A stretch of DNA of 64,000 nt from Rhodospirillaceae bacterium (GTDB taxonomy: Bacteria; Pseudomonadota; Alphaproteobacteria; DSM-16000; Inquilinaceae): assembly GCA_020638575.1 (NCBI GenBank), contig JACKIH010000003.1:2523501-2587500 (forward strand), written 5' to 3'. Positions 50,563 to 61,814 of the stretch are shown here, in pieces. Made by a program: the position numbers and the translations under genes. The first letter of the stretch is position 1. Each line of letters starts with the position of its first letter. The notes under the pieces were generated by a model. That model was not told where the DNA came from, ran no database searches, and saw only the letters and a list, made by a program, of their open reading frames with translations.

Positions 50563-51161
50563 CCCGGCGGCGATCCTAAAGGGTTTTGGCGTTTGGCGGA
50601 ATTCCGATCGGCCCTGCAGTGCCGGCCAGGAGCGCTCGCCAGTGTTCCGCGAGCGGGTCGGCGGCAGTCGGCGGCAGTCGGCGGCATGGCCTGAGCAAAC
50701 GGGGGATTGGGCCAGCCGCCGCCCGGCAAACAGGAAGGGTGCCGCCCGGCGGATAAATAGGGCGAGGCCCGGCCGACCGAAGGGTGCCGCCCGGCGGACA
50801 GATGCGGCCGGGGCGGACCCCCTCCCCGTCCGCCCCGGCCCGGTGGCGCCCCACAGTGGAGGACACCACCGATCTTCAGGCCGGCAGCCCGGCCGGCTCC
50901 TTAGTCTCAAGTCCGTCCCGCCGCCGCCGGCAGGGGCCATAGGCCCCGCGGGGCGCCTTCATCTGGTTTTGGCGCCTGGTTTTGCCGCCTGGCTTTACCG
51001 CCTGGTTTTGCCGCCTGGCTTTACCGCCCGGTTCTGCCACCTGGTTCTGCCGCCCGGTTCTGCCGTTATCCGGTTTCCCCGCCGTCCGGTCCCCCATGCA
51101 CTGAGGCGCGGGGGTGTCCGAACGGCGCGAGCGAGCCGGTTGCGTCGTCGGCGGCCGTGCC
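50563..51161. other. Long low-complexity intergenic region
   Basis: About 600 bases without a supported gene. It contains short direct repeats (CGGCAGTCGG near 50660-50690; GGTGCCGCCCGGCGGA at 50738-50753 and 50784-50799) and the 13-bp minisatellite listed separately. Frames are open on both strands because of the repeats, but none looks coding. Confidence 0.5.
50961..51064. repeat. 13-bp minisatellite, eight copies
   Basis: Direct tandem repeat of GCCTGGTTTTGCC with variants GCCTGGCTTTACC and GCCCGGTTCTGCC. Copies 1 and 3, 2 and 4, and 5 and 7 are alike, giving a higher-order 26-bp rhythm. Not a CRISPR: there are no spacers. Confidence 0.85.
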
Positions 51162-53246
51162 CTACAGCGTCAGGGTGCGGGCGTAGTCGATCAGCGCCTG
51201 ACGGGCGGCGATGACATCGGTCTGGGCGGTGTCGATGTCCTGGTTCAGCACCTCCAGCCGGTCTTCCTGCTCGCTCAACGTCTGCAGGTAGCGCTGGTAG
51301 AGGTCGCTGTCCCGCGGCACGGAGTCGAGATTGCGGCGCACCCGCGCCTGGTCGTCGACAATGGCGCGCCGCTCGTTCTCCAGCGTGCGCAGCGCGGTTT
51401 CCGCATCGACGATGGCGGCCCGATAGGTGGCCAGCTCGGCCACGGCCGCGCGCACGGAGTCCGACAGCCGGGCGGCCGCGGTGTAGTACTGGATCTGGCC
51501 GTCGGACATGTCGACCAGCGACACCCGCTCGAAGCGCGGCCGGCGCAGCGTCACCGGCACCTCCACCACCTCGCCCGCCGGCACATCGCGGTAGATGCGG
51601 TAGCGGTTCTCCGTCTCCTCCACCCTGAGCGCCGGGTCGACCACCAGGTCCCAGCCCGCCTGGCGCGGGTGTTCCAGCGCCACCAGCCGATCCTCGCGGG
51701 CGGCCCCGGTGATGGTGTAGGTGGTGGTCTGCTCATCGGTCAGGGTGAGGCGCAGGATACCGTCGACAATGCTGCCTTCGGTGATCGTCTGGCCGCCGGT
51801 GGACTCCCGGTCCACCCGCACCCGCTGGTCCACCGCAAAGCTGATCAGGCGGTCTTCGCCGGCCGGGAAGGCGCCGATCTGGGCATCGCCCACATAGGCC
51901 ACCCGGCCATCGGCCACCGCCTGCTCGAACAGGGTGAGCACGCCCGGCGGCAGGCCGCTTTCGCTGTCGTTCTCCAGCCGGACCGTGCTTAGCGGGTGCA
52001 GCGCATGGGTTTCCGGCTGGTAGAGCGAGAGTCGCTCGGCCGGCACCTCCCGCGCGATCATCGGCACCAGCAGGCTATGGCCGTTCTCCACCGTGATCGG
52101 CGTGGGGAAGCGGAACATCACCTGCGAGGTCGCCTCGGTGCTTTCCGCCGCGACCATCTGGGCCTGCTCCATCGCGCGGTCTTCGCCATCCATGTAGCCG
52201 CCGCCGAGGGCAACGCCCGCCAAGGCACCGATCATGGTGCTCTCGGCCACCGGCGCCCGTGCCGCAAAGTCGGCCGGTGCCGGCGCCGGCATGGGCTGTT
52301 GGCCGGGCAGCGGAATGGCCCCGGTGTCGACGCCCGGCATCACCCGGCCGAACACCTCCACCGGCACCTCCGGCCGGTCGACGTAGTAGGCCTGGTAGAG
52401 CGCCTGGGTGAAGGTGACGGGGTTGCCCGACACCACGGTCAGCTCGATGCCGTCCCAGTCATCGCCGCTCAGGTTCTCCAGAACCGCCCAGCCCTGCAGC
52501 GAGGCCAGGTTCACCGCCGGATCGTCGGACAGCGTGAGGCGGTAGCTGCTCTTCCACAGCGGGACTTCCACCACATAGGCGACGCGGATGGTGCGCTGGC
52601 CGTCGCCGAAGCTTTGCACGGTCAACTCGCGGCGGTCGCGCTCGTTGTGCTGGGCGAGTGCCTCCAGGGCGCCCGCGATCTGGGCCTGCAGGTCGGGATC
52701 GACGAAGCTGAGGGAATCGGTCTCCTCCAGGATCACCTGGCGCATGCCGTCGTCGGTCATCAAGGTGACGCGGTGCTGGCGCGATGACAGCCCCGTGGCG
52801 GGGTGCACCAAATCTTCCGCGGTGACGGAGAGGATACGGCCGACCACCTCGCGCGCGCCGATGGCCCGGACTTCGGCGCCGCGCAACGCGTTGAGCAGGG
52901 ACTCCGGGGCGGCCAGCGCGTCGGGCGAGAAGGGCAGTTCGCGGAAGACCTCGCGCAGCGGCTCGCGGCCGGGCAGGCTGACGGTGCCGATGGCGCCGGT
53001 GTCGTCGTACACCACCAGGCTCTTCAGCACGTCGTCAACCTGGTCCAGCCGCACATCCAGCGTCAGCTCGGCATCGCCGGTAACCTGGGCCTCGAACTCG
53101 AAATAGCCGACCCCGCCGGTGGACAGCATGACGCGGCTGAGCGTCAGGTCGCCGGCCTCCTGGGCCCATGCCATGGGAACCGGCAGACCGGCGGCCACCG
53201 CCCCTAGGGCGACCCCGGCCAGCGCCAAGCTGCGAAGATTGGTCAT
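51162..53246 (-). CDS. DUF4139 secreted protein
   Basis: 694 residues. Signal peptide (LAGVALGAVAAGLPVPMAWAQ), a long beta-rich body with the DUF4139 region (about residues 190-560; RIRVAYVVEVPLWKSSYRLTL, NLSGDDWDGIELTVVSGNPVTF) and a C-terminal coiled coil (RAAVAELATYRAAIVDAETALRTLENERRAI to the end). An internal Ala/Gly-rich loop is around residue 340. Family function is unknown; members are periplasmic and some are called MuiA-like. ATG at 53246 gives the signal at the N terminus. Confidence 0.85.
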   Translation of the reverse strand: MTNLRSLALAGVALGAVAAGLPVPMAWAQEAGDLTLSRVMLSTGGVGYFEFEAQVTGDAELTLDVRLDQVDDVLKSLVVYDDTGAIGTVSLPGREPLREVFRELPFSPDALAAPESLLNALRGAEVRAIGAREVVGRILSVTAEDLVHPATGLSSRQHRVTLMTDDGMRQVILEETDSLSFVDPDLQAQIAGALEALAQHNERDRRELTVQSFGDGQRTIRVAYVVEVPLWKSSYRLTLSDDPAVNLASLQGWAVLENLSGDDWDGIELTVVSGNPVTFTQALYQAYYVDRPEVPVEVFGRVMPGVDTGAIPLPGQQPMPAPAPADFAARAPVAESTMIGALAGVALGGGYMDGEDRAMEQAQMVAAESTEATSQVMFRFPTPITVENGHSLLVPMIAREVPAERLSLYQPETHALHPLSTVRLENDSESGLPPGVLTLFEQAVADGRVAYVGDAQIGAFPAGEDRLISFAVDQRVRVDRESTGGQTITEGSIVDGILRLTLTDEQTTTYTITGAAREDRLVALEHPRQAGWDLVVDPALRVEETENRYRIYRDVPAGEVVEVPVTLRRPRFERVSLVDMSDGQIQYYTAAARLSDSVRAAVAELATYRAAIVDAETALRTLENERRAIVDDQARVRRNLDSVPRDSDLYQRYLQTLSEQEDRLEVLNQDIDTAQTDVIAARQALIDYARTLTL

Positions 53247-53451
53247 GATCCTTTCCCCCACACGTACTGATCGGCTGTTGGGCGGCCCTTGGTGGCCCCC
53301 TTGCTGGCCGCGCATACAGGCAGAGGATCAAGGCGCCCCTGTGGCACATCGGGGCAGCCGGCGGACGCGCCGCGGGCAAGGTGGTGGCGCATCGCCAGGG
53401 CCGCAGTGCCGGGACGTGAGCCCCGGCCGTCCGGTGCGGGGGATTGCAGAC

Positions 53452-55368
<1,917 letters not shown>

Positions 55369-55906
55369 GGCCGCAGTCCTCCCGATCTGGAGGACATGTC
55401 GGCACCGCTGCTCATGGCTGGAAAACCGTGGCGGAACACGACCGTCCGCCGAGGGGGCTGCGGTTACGCGATGGCCGGGAAAGACCTGCGGGCGCCTGGG
55501 GGTGGAGATGCCATGGGCAAGGGTTTCTGGACCGGCAGCCAGCTTCGTCTGGGTAGGGTATGAAGCCGTAGGGTCGCACTGCGCCCTCCACCAACCTACT
55601 TCCGTGCCCAACGGTGCGCGGGGAAACGCCTTTCCTCAATCCGCCCGGTGTTCGGCCGCTCCTCTCAAACTCTACGCTCCACCCCGGTCGACGGGACAAC
55701 CGGCAAGCCCGGTTTGCCGGGCCGATGCATCCCATCGGAGACACCGGAGGGGGTCACAAGCAACGATACACTAATTTCCCCAGGGCGATCAAAAAAATAC
55801 AAATCCATCCGTCTGCTTCGTTGGTCCAGGCAGTGCCATGGCCAGTGTCGCCTCCGCCATCCAGGTAGCGGCGTCATTTGTTAAGGTTAACCAACCGGGA
55901 TGGATT
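55369..55906. other. Intergenic region between the kinase and the next gene
   Basis: About 540 bases with no supported gene. It includes an A/T-rich stretch (55770-55900) with a run of A at 55790-55797 and TTAAGGTTAACC at 55879-55890, a possible CtrA-like half-site pair but with wrong spacing. Promoter of the kinase is expected at its left side. Confidence 0.4.
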
Positions 55907-56962
55907 TCAGCCGTAGTCGGGGATCTTGGGGGCGGACGCCTCGATGGCGCGGATGCGTTCGATGCCCTGGCGCATCTCCCCCATGATGAAGTCGCCGCGG
56001 CTGAGCAGGGCGGCTCCTTCCGGATAGTGGCCGAAACGCTGGCGCCAGGCGTTCATCTTGACGCTCAGTCCGCACAGCACGCCGCCGACGGATATGTGGT
56101 GGGCGGTGATGAGGTTGCGCACGCGGCGGAAGGAGTCCGCGGTGATGTTGCGCCACATATCGCCGGTGCGGCGGTTGAAGGTGTCGAACCGACCGGTGAT
56201 CGACGTCAGGATGGCCGCCAGTTCGGTTTCCAGCAGATCGACCGAAGCCATGAAGCGGCGGTCGGTCTTCAACTGGTGCGTCTTCTTCAGGTTGCCTGCC
56301 GCTGACAAGAAGCTGTCGATCTGCGGCCCCAGCTTATCCAGGTATTGCTTGAAGTATGCCAGTGACAAGAAGACGTCGCCGTAGTCTTCCAGGAAGCGCG
56401 GTACGTCGATCAGCTCGACTTTCAAACGGTCGGCGATCATCCGCAGGTTCTTCAGCGCCTCCTGCTTGTTGGGGCGGGAGAACATGGCGATGATGTCGTC
56501 GAAGCTGCGGATTTCCTCATGGGAGCCGCCGTAGACCTGGCGGATCAGCGGCTCGGTGAAGGTCTTCATGTAGCGCGTCAGCTCCGACGCCTTCTCCGGC
56601 GACAGCTTCAGCACCGAGACCTCGTCGAGGGGAATTTCCAGCCGCCTCAGCTCGATGCGCAGGCTGTAGACGTCGTAGCTGTTGAGTTCGGCCAGACGCT
56701 CCAGGGTCAGCATGTCGGGGTGGCGCTTGCCCTCCGCCCAGCCGAAGAACGTGGGAAGCTGGGCCGGCTTGAGCTGGCCGCTGCCCGAGCCTTCGGCCTG
56801 GAACATCTCCACCACGCCGTCGAGCGCCATGTTCTTGATCAGCGTCGCCCGGCGGAGCGCCTTGGTTTCCAGCGGAATGATCGACAGCGGCAGACGCTCG
56901 ATGGCGTCCATGTCCGCGGCGATATCGGGGGGCGTTTCGGTCGGGCGGTCGTCTTCGGTCAT
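55907..56962 (-). CDS. Unrecognised helical cytoplasmic protein
   Basis: 351 residues, no signal peptide or membrane span. Mostly alpha-helical and charged; readable stretches are ADMDAIERLPLSIIPLETKAL, FFGWAEGKRHPDMLTLERLA, SELTRYMKTFTEPLIRQVYG, FLEDYGDVFLSLAYFKQYLDKLGPQI and the C-terminal GDFIMGEMRQGIERIRAIEAS. No catalytic motif is seen. ATG at 56962 is chosen because upstream in-frame sequence is Cys-rich and unlike protein. It is divergent from lysS with 470 bases between. Confidence 0.75.
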   Translation of the reverse strand: MTEDDRPTETPPDIAADMDAIERLPLSIIPLETKALRRATLIKNMALDGVVEMFQAEGSGSGQLKPAQLPTFFGWAEGKRHPDMLTLERLAELNSYDVYSLRIELRRLEIPLDEVSVLKLSPEKASELTRYMKTFTEPLIRQVYGGSHEEIRSFDDIIAMFSRPNKQEALKNLRMIADRLKVELIDVPRFLEDYGDVFLSLAYFKQYLDKLGPQIDSFLSAAGNLKKTHQLKTDRRFMASVDLLETELAAILTSITGRFDTFNRRTGDMWRNITADSFRRVRNLITAHHISVGGVLCGLSVKMNAWRQRFGHYPEGAALLSRGDFIMGEMRQGIERIRAIEASAPKIPDYG

Positions 56963-57432
56963 CAGTCTGGCAAAGCTGTCCCGGTCTCGGGCGGCGGGGG
57001 CGGCCGTGGCCTGCGCCGCGCGTGGATCGAATTTGACGTTTGCATCCCACGGGCCGCAAGGCCCATTGCAGACGTCAATTTCAACAGATCCTCTAAAAAC
57101 AATAAGTTCGTCGTGTTCCGATCCCGACAAATGCTCCCGGCCGGATCGGCAAGGGATGCAACCGTCGGAGCCGCACCGCCAGGGTGACATCAAACGGCCG
57201 CGCCGGCCACCGTTGAGCGCGGGGGCGTCATGCCACAGGCGGCTTTCCATTTGCCGCCCGAACGCTTAGGAACGGCCCCGCTCCCGCAAGAGCGGTGTGC
57301 ACCGCTGGTCATTCGGTTCCGGCCCGCACTCCCTCCCGGCCACCCAGTCGTTTTCACTGGATTGGGTGGCCGGGAGGGGCGTGGGCCGGCGCAGCCCGAT
57401 CTCACTCTGTCCTAGCCACGATAGACCCCGCC
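56963..57432. other. Divergent intergenic region containing the lysS leader
   Basis: 470 bases between the helical-protein gene and lysS. The left part (57061-57120) is A/T-richer and probably carries the minus-strand promoter; the right part carries a large hairpin 45 bases ahead of lysS, listed separately. Confidence 0.45.
57321..57387 (+). promoter_or_regulatory. Large hairpin in the lysS leader
   Basis: Left arm 57321-57346 and right arm 57363-57387 pair with a 16-bp perfect core (CCCTCCCGGCCACCCA with TGGGTGGCCGGGAGGG) plus a bulged GGCCC/GGGCC extension and a 16-base loop (GTCGTTTTCACTGGAT). It could attenuate or stabilise the lysS transcript, or be an insertion-type repeat. No T-box or known riboswitch motif is seen. 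Confidence 0.55.
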
Positions 57433-58932
57433 ATGTCCGAGCCCGATCTGCCGATCCCCGAGGAGTTCCGCGACAACCCGCTGACGCAGCCGCGGCTGGA
57501 CAAGCGCGCGGCCCTGGCGGCCGCCGGGGTGGACCCCTATCCCTACCGCTTCGACGCCACCGCCAAGGCCGATGCCCTGCAGGCGCGCTATGCCGAGCTT
57601 GCCGACGACACGGTGACGGAGGACGTGGTGCGGGTGGCCGGGCGCATCCGGGCCTTGCGCAATTCCGGCATGTTCATCGACCTCTACGACACCACCGGCA
57701 AGATCCAGGTCTTCAGCCACAAGGATTTCCTGGATGACGCGGCCCTGGCGCTGCTGGGCCAGCTCGACCTGGGCGACATGCTGGGGGTGGAAGGCGTGGT
57801 CCGCCGCACCAAGCGGGGTGAGCTCACCATCAACGCCCGCGCGCTCACCGTGCTCGCCAAGGCGCTGCTGCCGCTGCCGGAAAAGTACCACGGGCTGACC
57901 GACCAGGAAGCGCGCTACCGCCAGCGCTACCTCGACCTCATCATGAACGACGCCTCGCGGGAAACCCTGCGCGGGCGCAGCCGCATCATCTCCGCCATCC
58001 GCACGGAGCTGCTGGAGCGCGGCTTCCTGGAGGTGGAAACGCCGATGCTGCAGACGCTGCAGGGCGGTGCGGCGGCCCGGCCCTTCGTCACCCACCACAA
58101 CACGCTCGACCTGGACATGTTCCTGCGCATCGCACCGGAACTCTACCTGAAGCGGCTGATCGTCGGCGGGCTGTCGGACCGGGTGTTCGAGATCGGCCGC
58201 TGCTTCCGCAACGAAGGCATCTCGCCGCGCCACAACCCCGAATTCACCATGCTGGAGATGTACCAGGCCTATGCGGACTGGACCGACATGATGGAGGTGG
58301 TGGAAGCCCTGCTGTCGCGTGCGGCCAAGTCGGCCACCGGCGGCACCCGCGTGACCTATGGCGGCCGGGAGATCGAACTCGCCGGCCCCTATCCGCGGAT
58401 GACCATGATCGAGCTGGTGGCCAAGGCCACGGGCGTTGACTTCGGCGCCATCGAGGGGGCGGAAGCGGCCCGCACGGCGGCCCGCGACCTCGGCGTGGAG
58501 GTGCCGGTGAAGGCCAACTGGGGCCAGACCATCGAAGCGGTGTTCGGCGACAAGGTGGAGGACACGCTGATCCAGCCAATCCACGTGACCGGCTTCCCCC
58601 GCGAGATCTCGCCGCTCGCCAAGGCCGATCGCTCGGACCCGCGGCTGACCGAGCGGTTCGAGACCTACGTCAACGGCTGGGAGGTGGCCAACGCGTTCTC
58701 CGAGCTCACCGACCCGCTCGACCAGTATGCCCGCTTCCAGGCCCAGGTGGCCGCCCGCGCCGCCGGCGACGAGGAGGGCATGATGATGGACATGGATTAC
58801 GTGACCGCACTCGGCTACGGGCTGCCGCCCACCGGCGGCATGGGCATGGGGGTCGACCGGCTGACCATGCTGTTGACCGACAGCCCGTCGATCCGCGACG
58901 TCATCGCCTTCCCGACGCTCAGGCCGCGGTAG
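57433..58932 (+). CDS. lysS: Lysyl-tRNA synthetase, class II
   Basis: 499 residues. The OB-fold anticodon-binding domain (VAGRIRALRNSGMFIDLYDTTGKIQV) is followed by the class II catalytic core: motif 1 region FLEVETPMLQTLQGGAAARPF, motif 2 FEIGRCFRNEGISPRHNPEFTMLEMYQAYADW and motif 3 GMGMGVDRLTMLL. Bacterial-type class II LysRS, not the archaeal class I LysK fold. ATG at 57433. A big hairpin precedes the gene. Confidence 0.96.
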   Translation: MSEPDLPIPEEFRDNPLTQPRLDKRAALAAAGVDPYPYRFDATAKADALQARYAELADDTVTEDVVRVAGRIRALRNSGMFIDLYDTTGKIQVFSHKDFLDDAALALLGQLDLGDMLGVEGVVRRTKRGELTINARALTVLAKALLPLPEKYHGLTDQEARYRQRYLDLIMNDASRETLRGRSRIISAIRTELLERGFLEVETPMLQTLQGGAAARPFVTHHNTLDLDMFLRIAPELYLKRLIVGGLSDRVFEIGRCFRNEGISPRHNPEFTMLEMYQAYADWTDMMEVVEALLSRAAKSATGGTRVTYGGREIELAGPYPRMTMIELVAKATGVDFGAIEGAEAARTAARDLGVEVPVKANWGQTIEAVFGDKVEDTLIQPIHVTGFPREISPLAKADRSDPRLTERFETYVNGWEVANAFSELTDPLDQYARFQAQVAARAAGDEEGMMMDMDYVTALGYGLPPTGGMGMGVDRLTMLLTDSPSIRDVIAFPTLRPR

Positions 58933-58962
58933 GGCCAACCGTCCCCTTTGCGGTCTTGGCCC
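58932..58962. terminator. Hairpin between convergent lysS and PH-like gene
   Basis: GGGCCAA-CCG (58932-58941) pairs with CGG-TC-TTGGCCC (58951-58962); the stem starts on the last base of the lysS stop. No T-run; bidirectional termination is suggested by position. Confidence 0.4.
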
Positions 58963-58977
58963 GGCGGTGCCGGACCT

Positions 58978-59433
58978 TCAGGCGGCGGCCACCAGCAGGG
59001 ACCGGTCGCCGGTCAGGGCGGCTGCCATTTCCTGGGAATGGCGGCGGTTCTCCTTCATGCCCAAGCGGTGGAACTTGGCCTTGAAGGGCGTCTCGTCGTC
59101 GGCAATCGCAATGTGGGTGAACAGCTTGCCGCTCTTGGCCGTCACCGGCGGCAGGTCGGCAAGCCGATAGTCCGTCACCTCCTTCACCTGCGGCGTGCGG
59201 CCCGTCACCTTCAGCTTCAGGACGATGACCCGCCGGTCGGTCAGCCCCACCAGGTAGTACTTGGTCATCAGCGTTGCGGCGAGCACGCCCGGCAGGATCG
59301 CCAGCGCAACCAGTCCGGCGATCACCAGGATGTGGGGCTGCTTGACGCCGTAGGCGTGGTTGATCAGCCGCTCGTCCGGCTGGAGATAGGGTTGGAAGGC
59401 GGCAATCACCGCCTCGTCCTTGTAGCGCGCCAT
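58978..59433 (-). CDS. PH-like domain membrane protein
   Basis: 151 residues. A hydrophobic segment (ILVIAGLVALAILPGVLAATLM, residues ~35-56) lies inside a bacterial PH-like domain: YYLVGLTDRRVIVLKLKVTG, YRLADLPPVTAKSGKLFTHIAI. Such proteins are small membrane-associated scaffolds of unknown function. ATG at 59433. No operon partner is evident. Confidence 0.75.
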   Translation of the reverse strand: MARYKDEAVIAAFQPYLQPDERLINHAYGVKQPHILVIAGLVALAILPGVLAATLMTKYYLVGLTDRRVIVLKLKVTGRTPQVKEVTDYRLADLPPVTAKSGKLFTHIAIADDETPFKAKFHRLGMKENRRHSQEMAAALTGDRSLLVAAA

Positions 59434-59598
59434 CCCGTGTCCCTCCCTCGATATGCCGGCCGGGTGCTGCCGCTCCCCGATCGGGCCGTGGCGTGAAGAC
59501 CGTTTGCGAGATGTCCGGGGGGAGTGTGGCAGCGCCGGGGCGCGTGCCGGCCGATCGTGGCCGGCCTGTGGAACCGGTTCGCCCGGAACGTAGACCCG

Positions 59599-60699
59599 TC
59601 AGTCGGCGGGGACGGCCTTGGCGGGGGTGCCGATGCGTGCTTCCCGGCGGGCGATATAGACCGTGGCGGCGATGATGATGGCGGCCCCGGCCACTGTCCA
59701 CGCATCGGGCATCTCGCCGAACAGCACCATGCCGAAGAGGCCGGCGAACAGCAGGCGGGTATAGTCGAACGGCGCCACGGCGGTGGCCTCGCCGGTGCGG
59801 TAGCCGTTGATGATGGCCCACTGGCTCGACACCCCGAACAGTCCGACGGCGATCCCCAGCCCCCACTGGGCCGCCGTCATGGGCTGCCAGACGATGGCCG
59901 CCGGGATGCCCATCAGGGTGGTCGACAGGATGCCGAAATAGGCGAGGATGGTGAGGTTCGACTCCGTCGGCGGCACCTTCTTCACCAGCACCACGGCGAT
60001 GGCGATGCACAGCGCCTGGGTGAGCGAGACCAGGATCGCCGGGTCCAGCGTGCCGGCGCCCGGCCGCACCATCACCAGCACGCCGATGAAGCCCGCCACC
60101 GTCGCCGTCCAGCGCCGCCAGCGCACCACCTCGCCCAAGAGCAGCACCGCCAGCACGATCATGAACAACGGCTTGGTGAAGGTGATCGCCGTGGCGGTGG
60201 CCAACGGCAGGTGGGTGAAGGCGTAGAAGCCGCAGCCGATGGCGACGATGCCGACGAGCGCGCGGCCCACGTGCAGCTTCCACGAGCGGCTCATCAGTAC
60301 GCGCGGGCCGGCGCGCACGATCAGCGGCGTCACCAGGGCCAAGCCCACCCAGCAGCGGAAGAAGGCGATCTGCAGGCTCGGCAGGTCTTGGCCGAGGATC
60401 TTCACCAGGGCGGCCATGGTGGAAAAACCGGCAGCCGCCACCAGGATCCAGGCGGCCCCGCGGGTGTTGGCCGGCAGGCGCCGCCAGGCTTCGGCCAACG
60501 ATGCGACCGTGGCACGGGGCGGCGGTAGGGCGGCGGCCGCCGGCTCGCCGGCAAGGGCAGGGTCGGCCTGGGCAGGGTCAGCCTGGGCAGGGTCAGCCTG
60601 GGCAGGGGGCAGCGGCGGTTGCGGTGGGGCGGGGGATCGGAGACTCACCCCATGAAGTCTATGCGCCGCCACCGGGCGGTGCAGTGGCCGGCCGGGCAT
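59599..60699 (-). CDS. EamA/DMT-family transporter, downstream copy
   Basis: 366-residue ten-helix drug/metabolite transporter. Two EamA repeats: RGAAWILVAAAGFSTMAALVK onward and NLTILAYFGILSTTLMGIPAA onward; the first ends at MVRPGAGTLDPA. The soluble N terminus has a 5-residue repeat PAQAD in triplicate, encoded by a 15-bp direct repeat (about 60565-60607). The gene is a tandem paralogue of 60713-61801. The start ATG 60699 is supported by a GGAAGG site conserved in both copies. Substrate unknown. Confidence 0.9.
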   Translation of the reverse strand: MPGRPLHRPVAAHRLHGVSLRSPAPPQPPLPPAQADPAQADPAQADPALAGEPAAAALPPPRATVASLAEAWRRLPANTRGAAWILVAAAGFSTMAALVKILGQDLPSLQIAFFRCWVGLALVTPLIVRAGPRVLMSRSWKLHVGRALVGIVAIGCGFYAFTHLPLATATAITFTKPLFMIVLAVLLLGEVVRWRRWTATVAGFIGVLVMVRPGAGTLDPAILVSLTQALCIAIAVVLVKKVPPTESNLTILAYFGILSTTLMGIPAAIVWQPMTAAQWGLGIAVGLFGVSSQWAIINGYRTGEATAVAPFDYTRLLFAGLFGMVLFGEMPDAWTVAGAAIIIAATVYIARREARIGTPAKAVPAD

Positions 60700-60712
60700 G
60701 GGAGCCTTCCGC

Positions 60713-61801
60713 TCAGTGGTCGGGGCCGGGCACGGCGGGCGCGTCCTTGCCGGCTTCGCGCCGGGCGATATAGACCGTGGCGGCGACGATGATGGCGGCT
60801 CCGACCAGGGTCCACTCGTCGGGCACCTCGCCGAACAGCGCGATCCCGAGCAGTCCGGCAAACAGCAGCTTCGTGTAGTCGAACGGCGCCACGGCGGACG
60901 CCTCGCCCACCCGATAGCCCATGATCAGCGCCCATTGGCTGCCCACGCCGAACAGGCCGATGGCGAGCGCCAGCAGCCAGTGGTGGGCCTCCATCGGCTG
61001 CCACACCACGGCCGCGGGAACCGCCGCCGCCGCGGTCGACAGCACGGTGAAATAGGCCATGATGGTCAGCGAGGATTCCGCTTGCGGCAGCTTCTTCACC
61101 AGCACCAAGGCGGTGGCGACCGCCAAAGCCTGCATCAGCGCCACCAGCACCGCCGGGTCCAGCGTACCCGCACCCGGCCGCACCATCACCAGTACCCCGA
61201 CGAAACCGACCATCGTCGCCGTCCAGCGCTGCCAGCGCACGATCTCGCGCAGCACCAGCACCGCCAGCACCACCATGAACAGCGGTGTCGTGAAGGTGAT
61301 TGCCGTGGCGGTCGCCAGGGGCAGGTGGGTGAAGGCGTAGAAGCCGCAGCCGATGGCGGTGATGCCCACCAGCGCGCGGGCGAGATGCAGCTTCCAGGCG
61401 CGGCTCTTCAGCACCTCCGGTCCGGCCCGGACCACCACCCGCATCACCAGGGGGGCGACCACGGCGAGGCCGACGGCGCAGCGGAAGAAGGCGATCTGCA
61501 GGCTCGGCAGGGCTTGCCCCAGGTCCTTCACCAGGGCGGCCATGGTGGAGAAGCCGGCGGCGGCCAGCAGCACCCACGCCGCACCTCGCGTGTTGGCCGG
61601 CAGGCGCTGCCAGACTGCGGCCCGTGCCGCCGCATCGAGGCCGCGGCCGGCCGGAGGTGCGCGCTCCCCGGCGGCTTGCCCGGCAAAGGCCGGGTCGGCC
61701 GGCGGCGAGGCCAGCGCAGGCGGTGGCGAAGAGGGGGGCAGGGGGCTCACCCTCTGAACTCTATGCGTTCGCGCCGGGCCGTGCAGTGCCCGGCCGGGCA
61801 T
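60713..61801 (-). CDS. EamA/DMT-family transporter, upstream copy
   Basis: 362-residue ten-helix transporter with two EamA domains (RGAAWVLLAAAGFSTMAALVK and SLTIMAYFTVLSTAAAAVPAA). Long blocks are shared with the downstream copy, for example IGCGFYAFTHLPLATATAIT and EASAVAPFDYTKLLFAGL against EATAVAPFDYTRLLFAGL. The 13 bases between the copies and the sequence around each start (CCGGCCGGGCATGGGAGCC) are also repeated, so the duplication unit was the gene plus its leader. Substrate unknown. Confidence 0.9.
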   Translation of the reverse strand: MPGRALHGPARTHRVQRVSPLPPSSPPPALASPPADPAFAGQAAGERAPPAGRGLDAAARAAVWQRLPANTRGAAWVLLAAAGFSTMAALVKDLGQALPSLQIAFFRCAVGLAVVAPLVMRVVVRAGPEVLKSRAWKLHLARALVGITAIGCGFYAFTHLPLATATAITFTTPLFMVVLAVLVLREIVRWQRWTATMVGFVGVLVMVRPGAGTLDPAVLVALMQALAVATALVLVKKLPQAESSLTIMAYFTVLSTAAAAVPAAVVWQPMEAHHWLLALAIGLFGVGSQWALIMGYRVGEASAVAPFDYTKLLFAGLLGIALFGEVPDEWTLVGAAIIVAATVYIARREAGKDAPAVPGPDH

Positions 61802-61814
61802 GGGAGCCTTCCGC

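Noticed and set aside
50961..51064. CRISPR-like regular repeat
   Set aside because: Units are contiguous 13-mers without spacers; no cas genes in the window.
50876..51097. Basic Gln/Arg-rich 73-residue product encoded across the 13-bp repeat
   Set aside because: Its repetitive sequence comes from the minisatellite; the unit is not a multiple of three and both strands are open, so coding is not supported.
55879..55890. CtrA-binding site TTAAGGTTAACC
   Set aside because: The two TTAA halves are two bases apart instead of seven, and it lies just past the 3' end of the adjacent minus-strand gene rather than before a start.
57300..57432. T-box or lysine riboswitch ahead of lysS
   Set aside because: No T-box sequence, no lysine-riboswitch core; only one simple long hairpin is visible.
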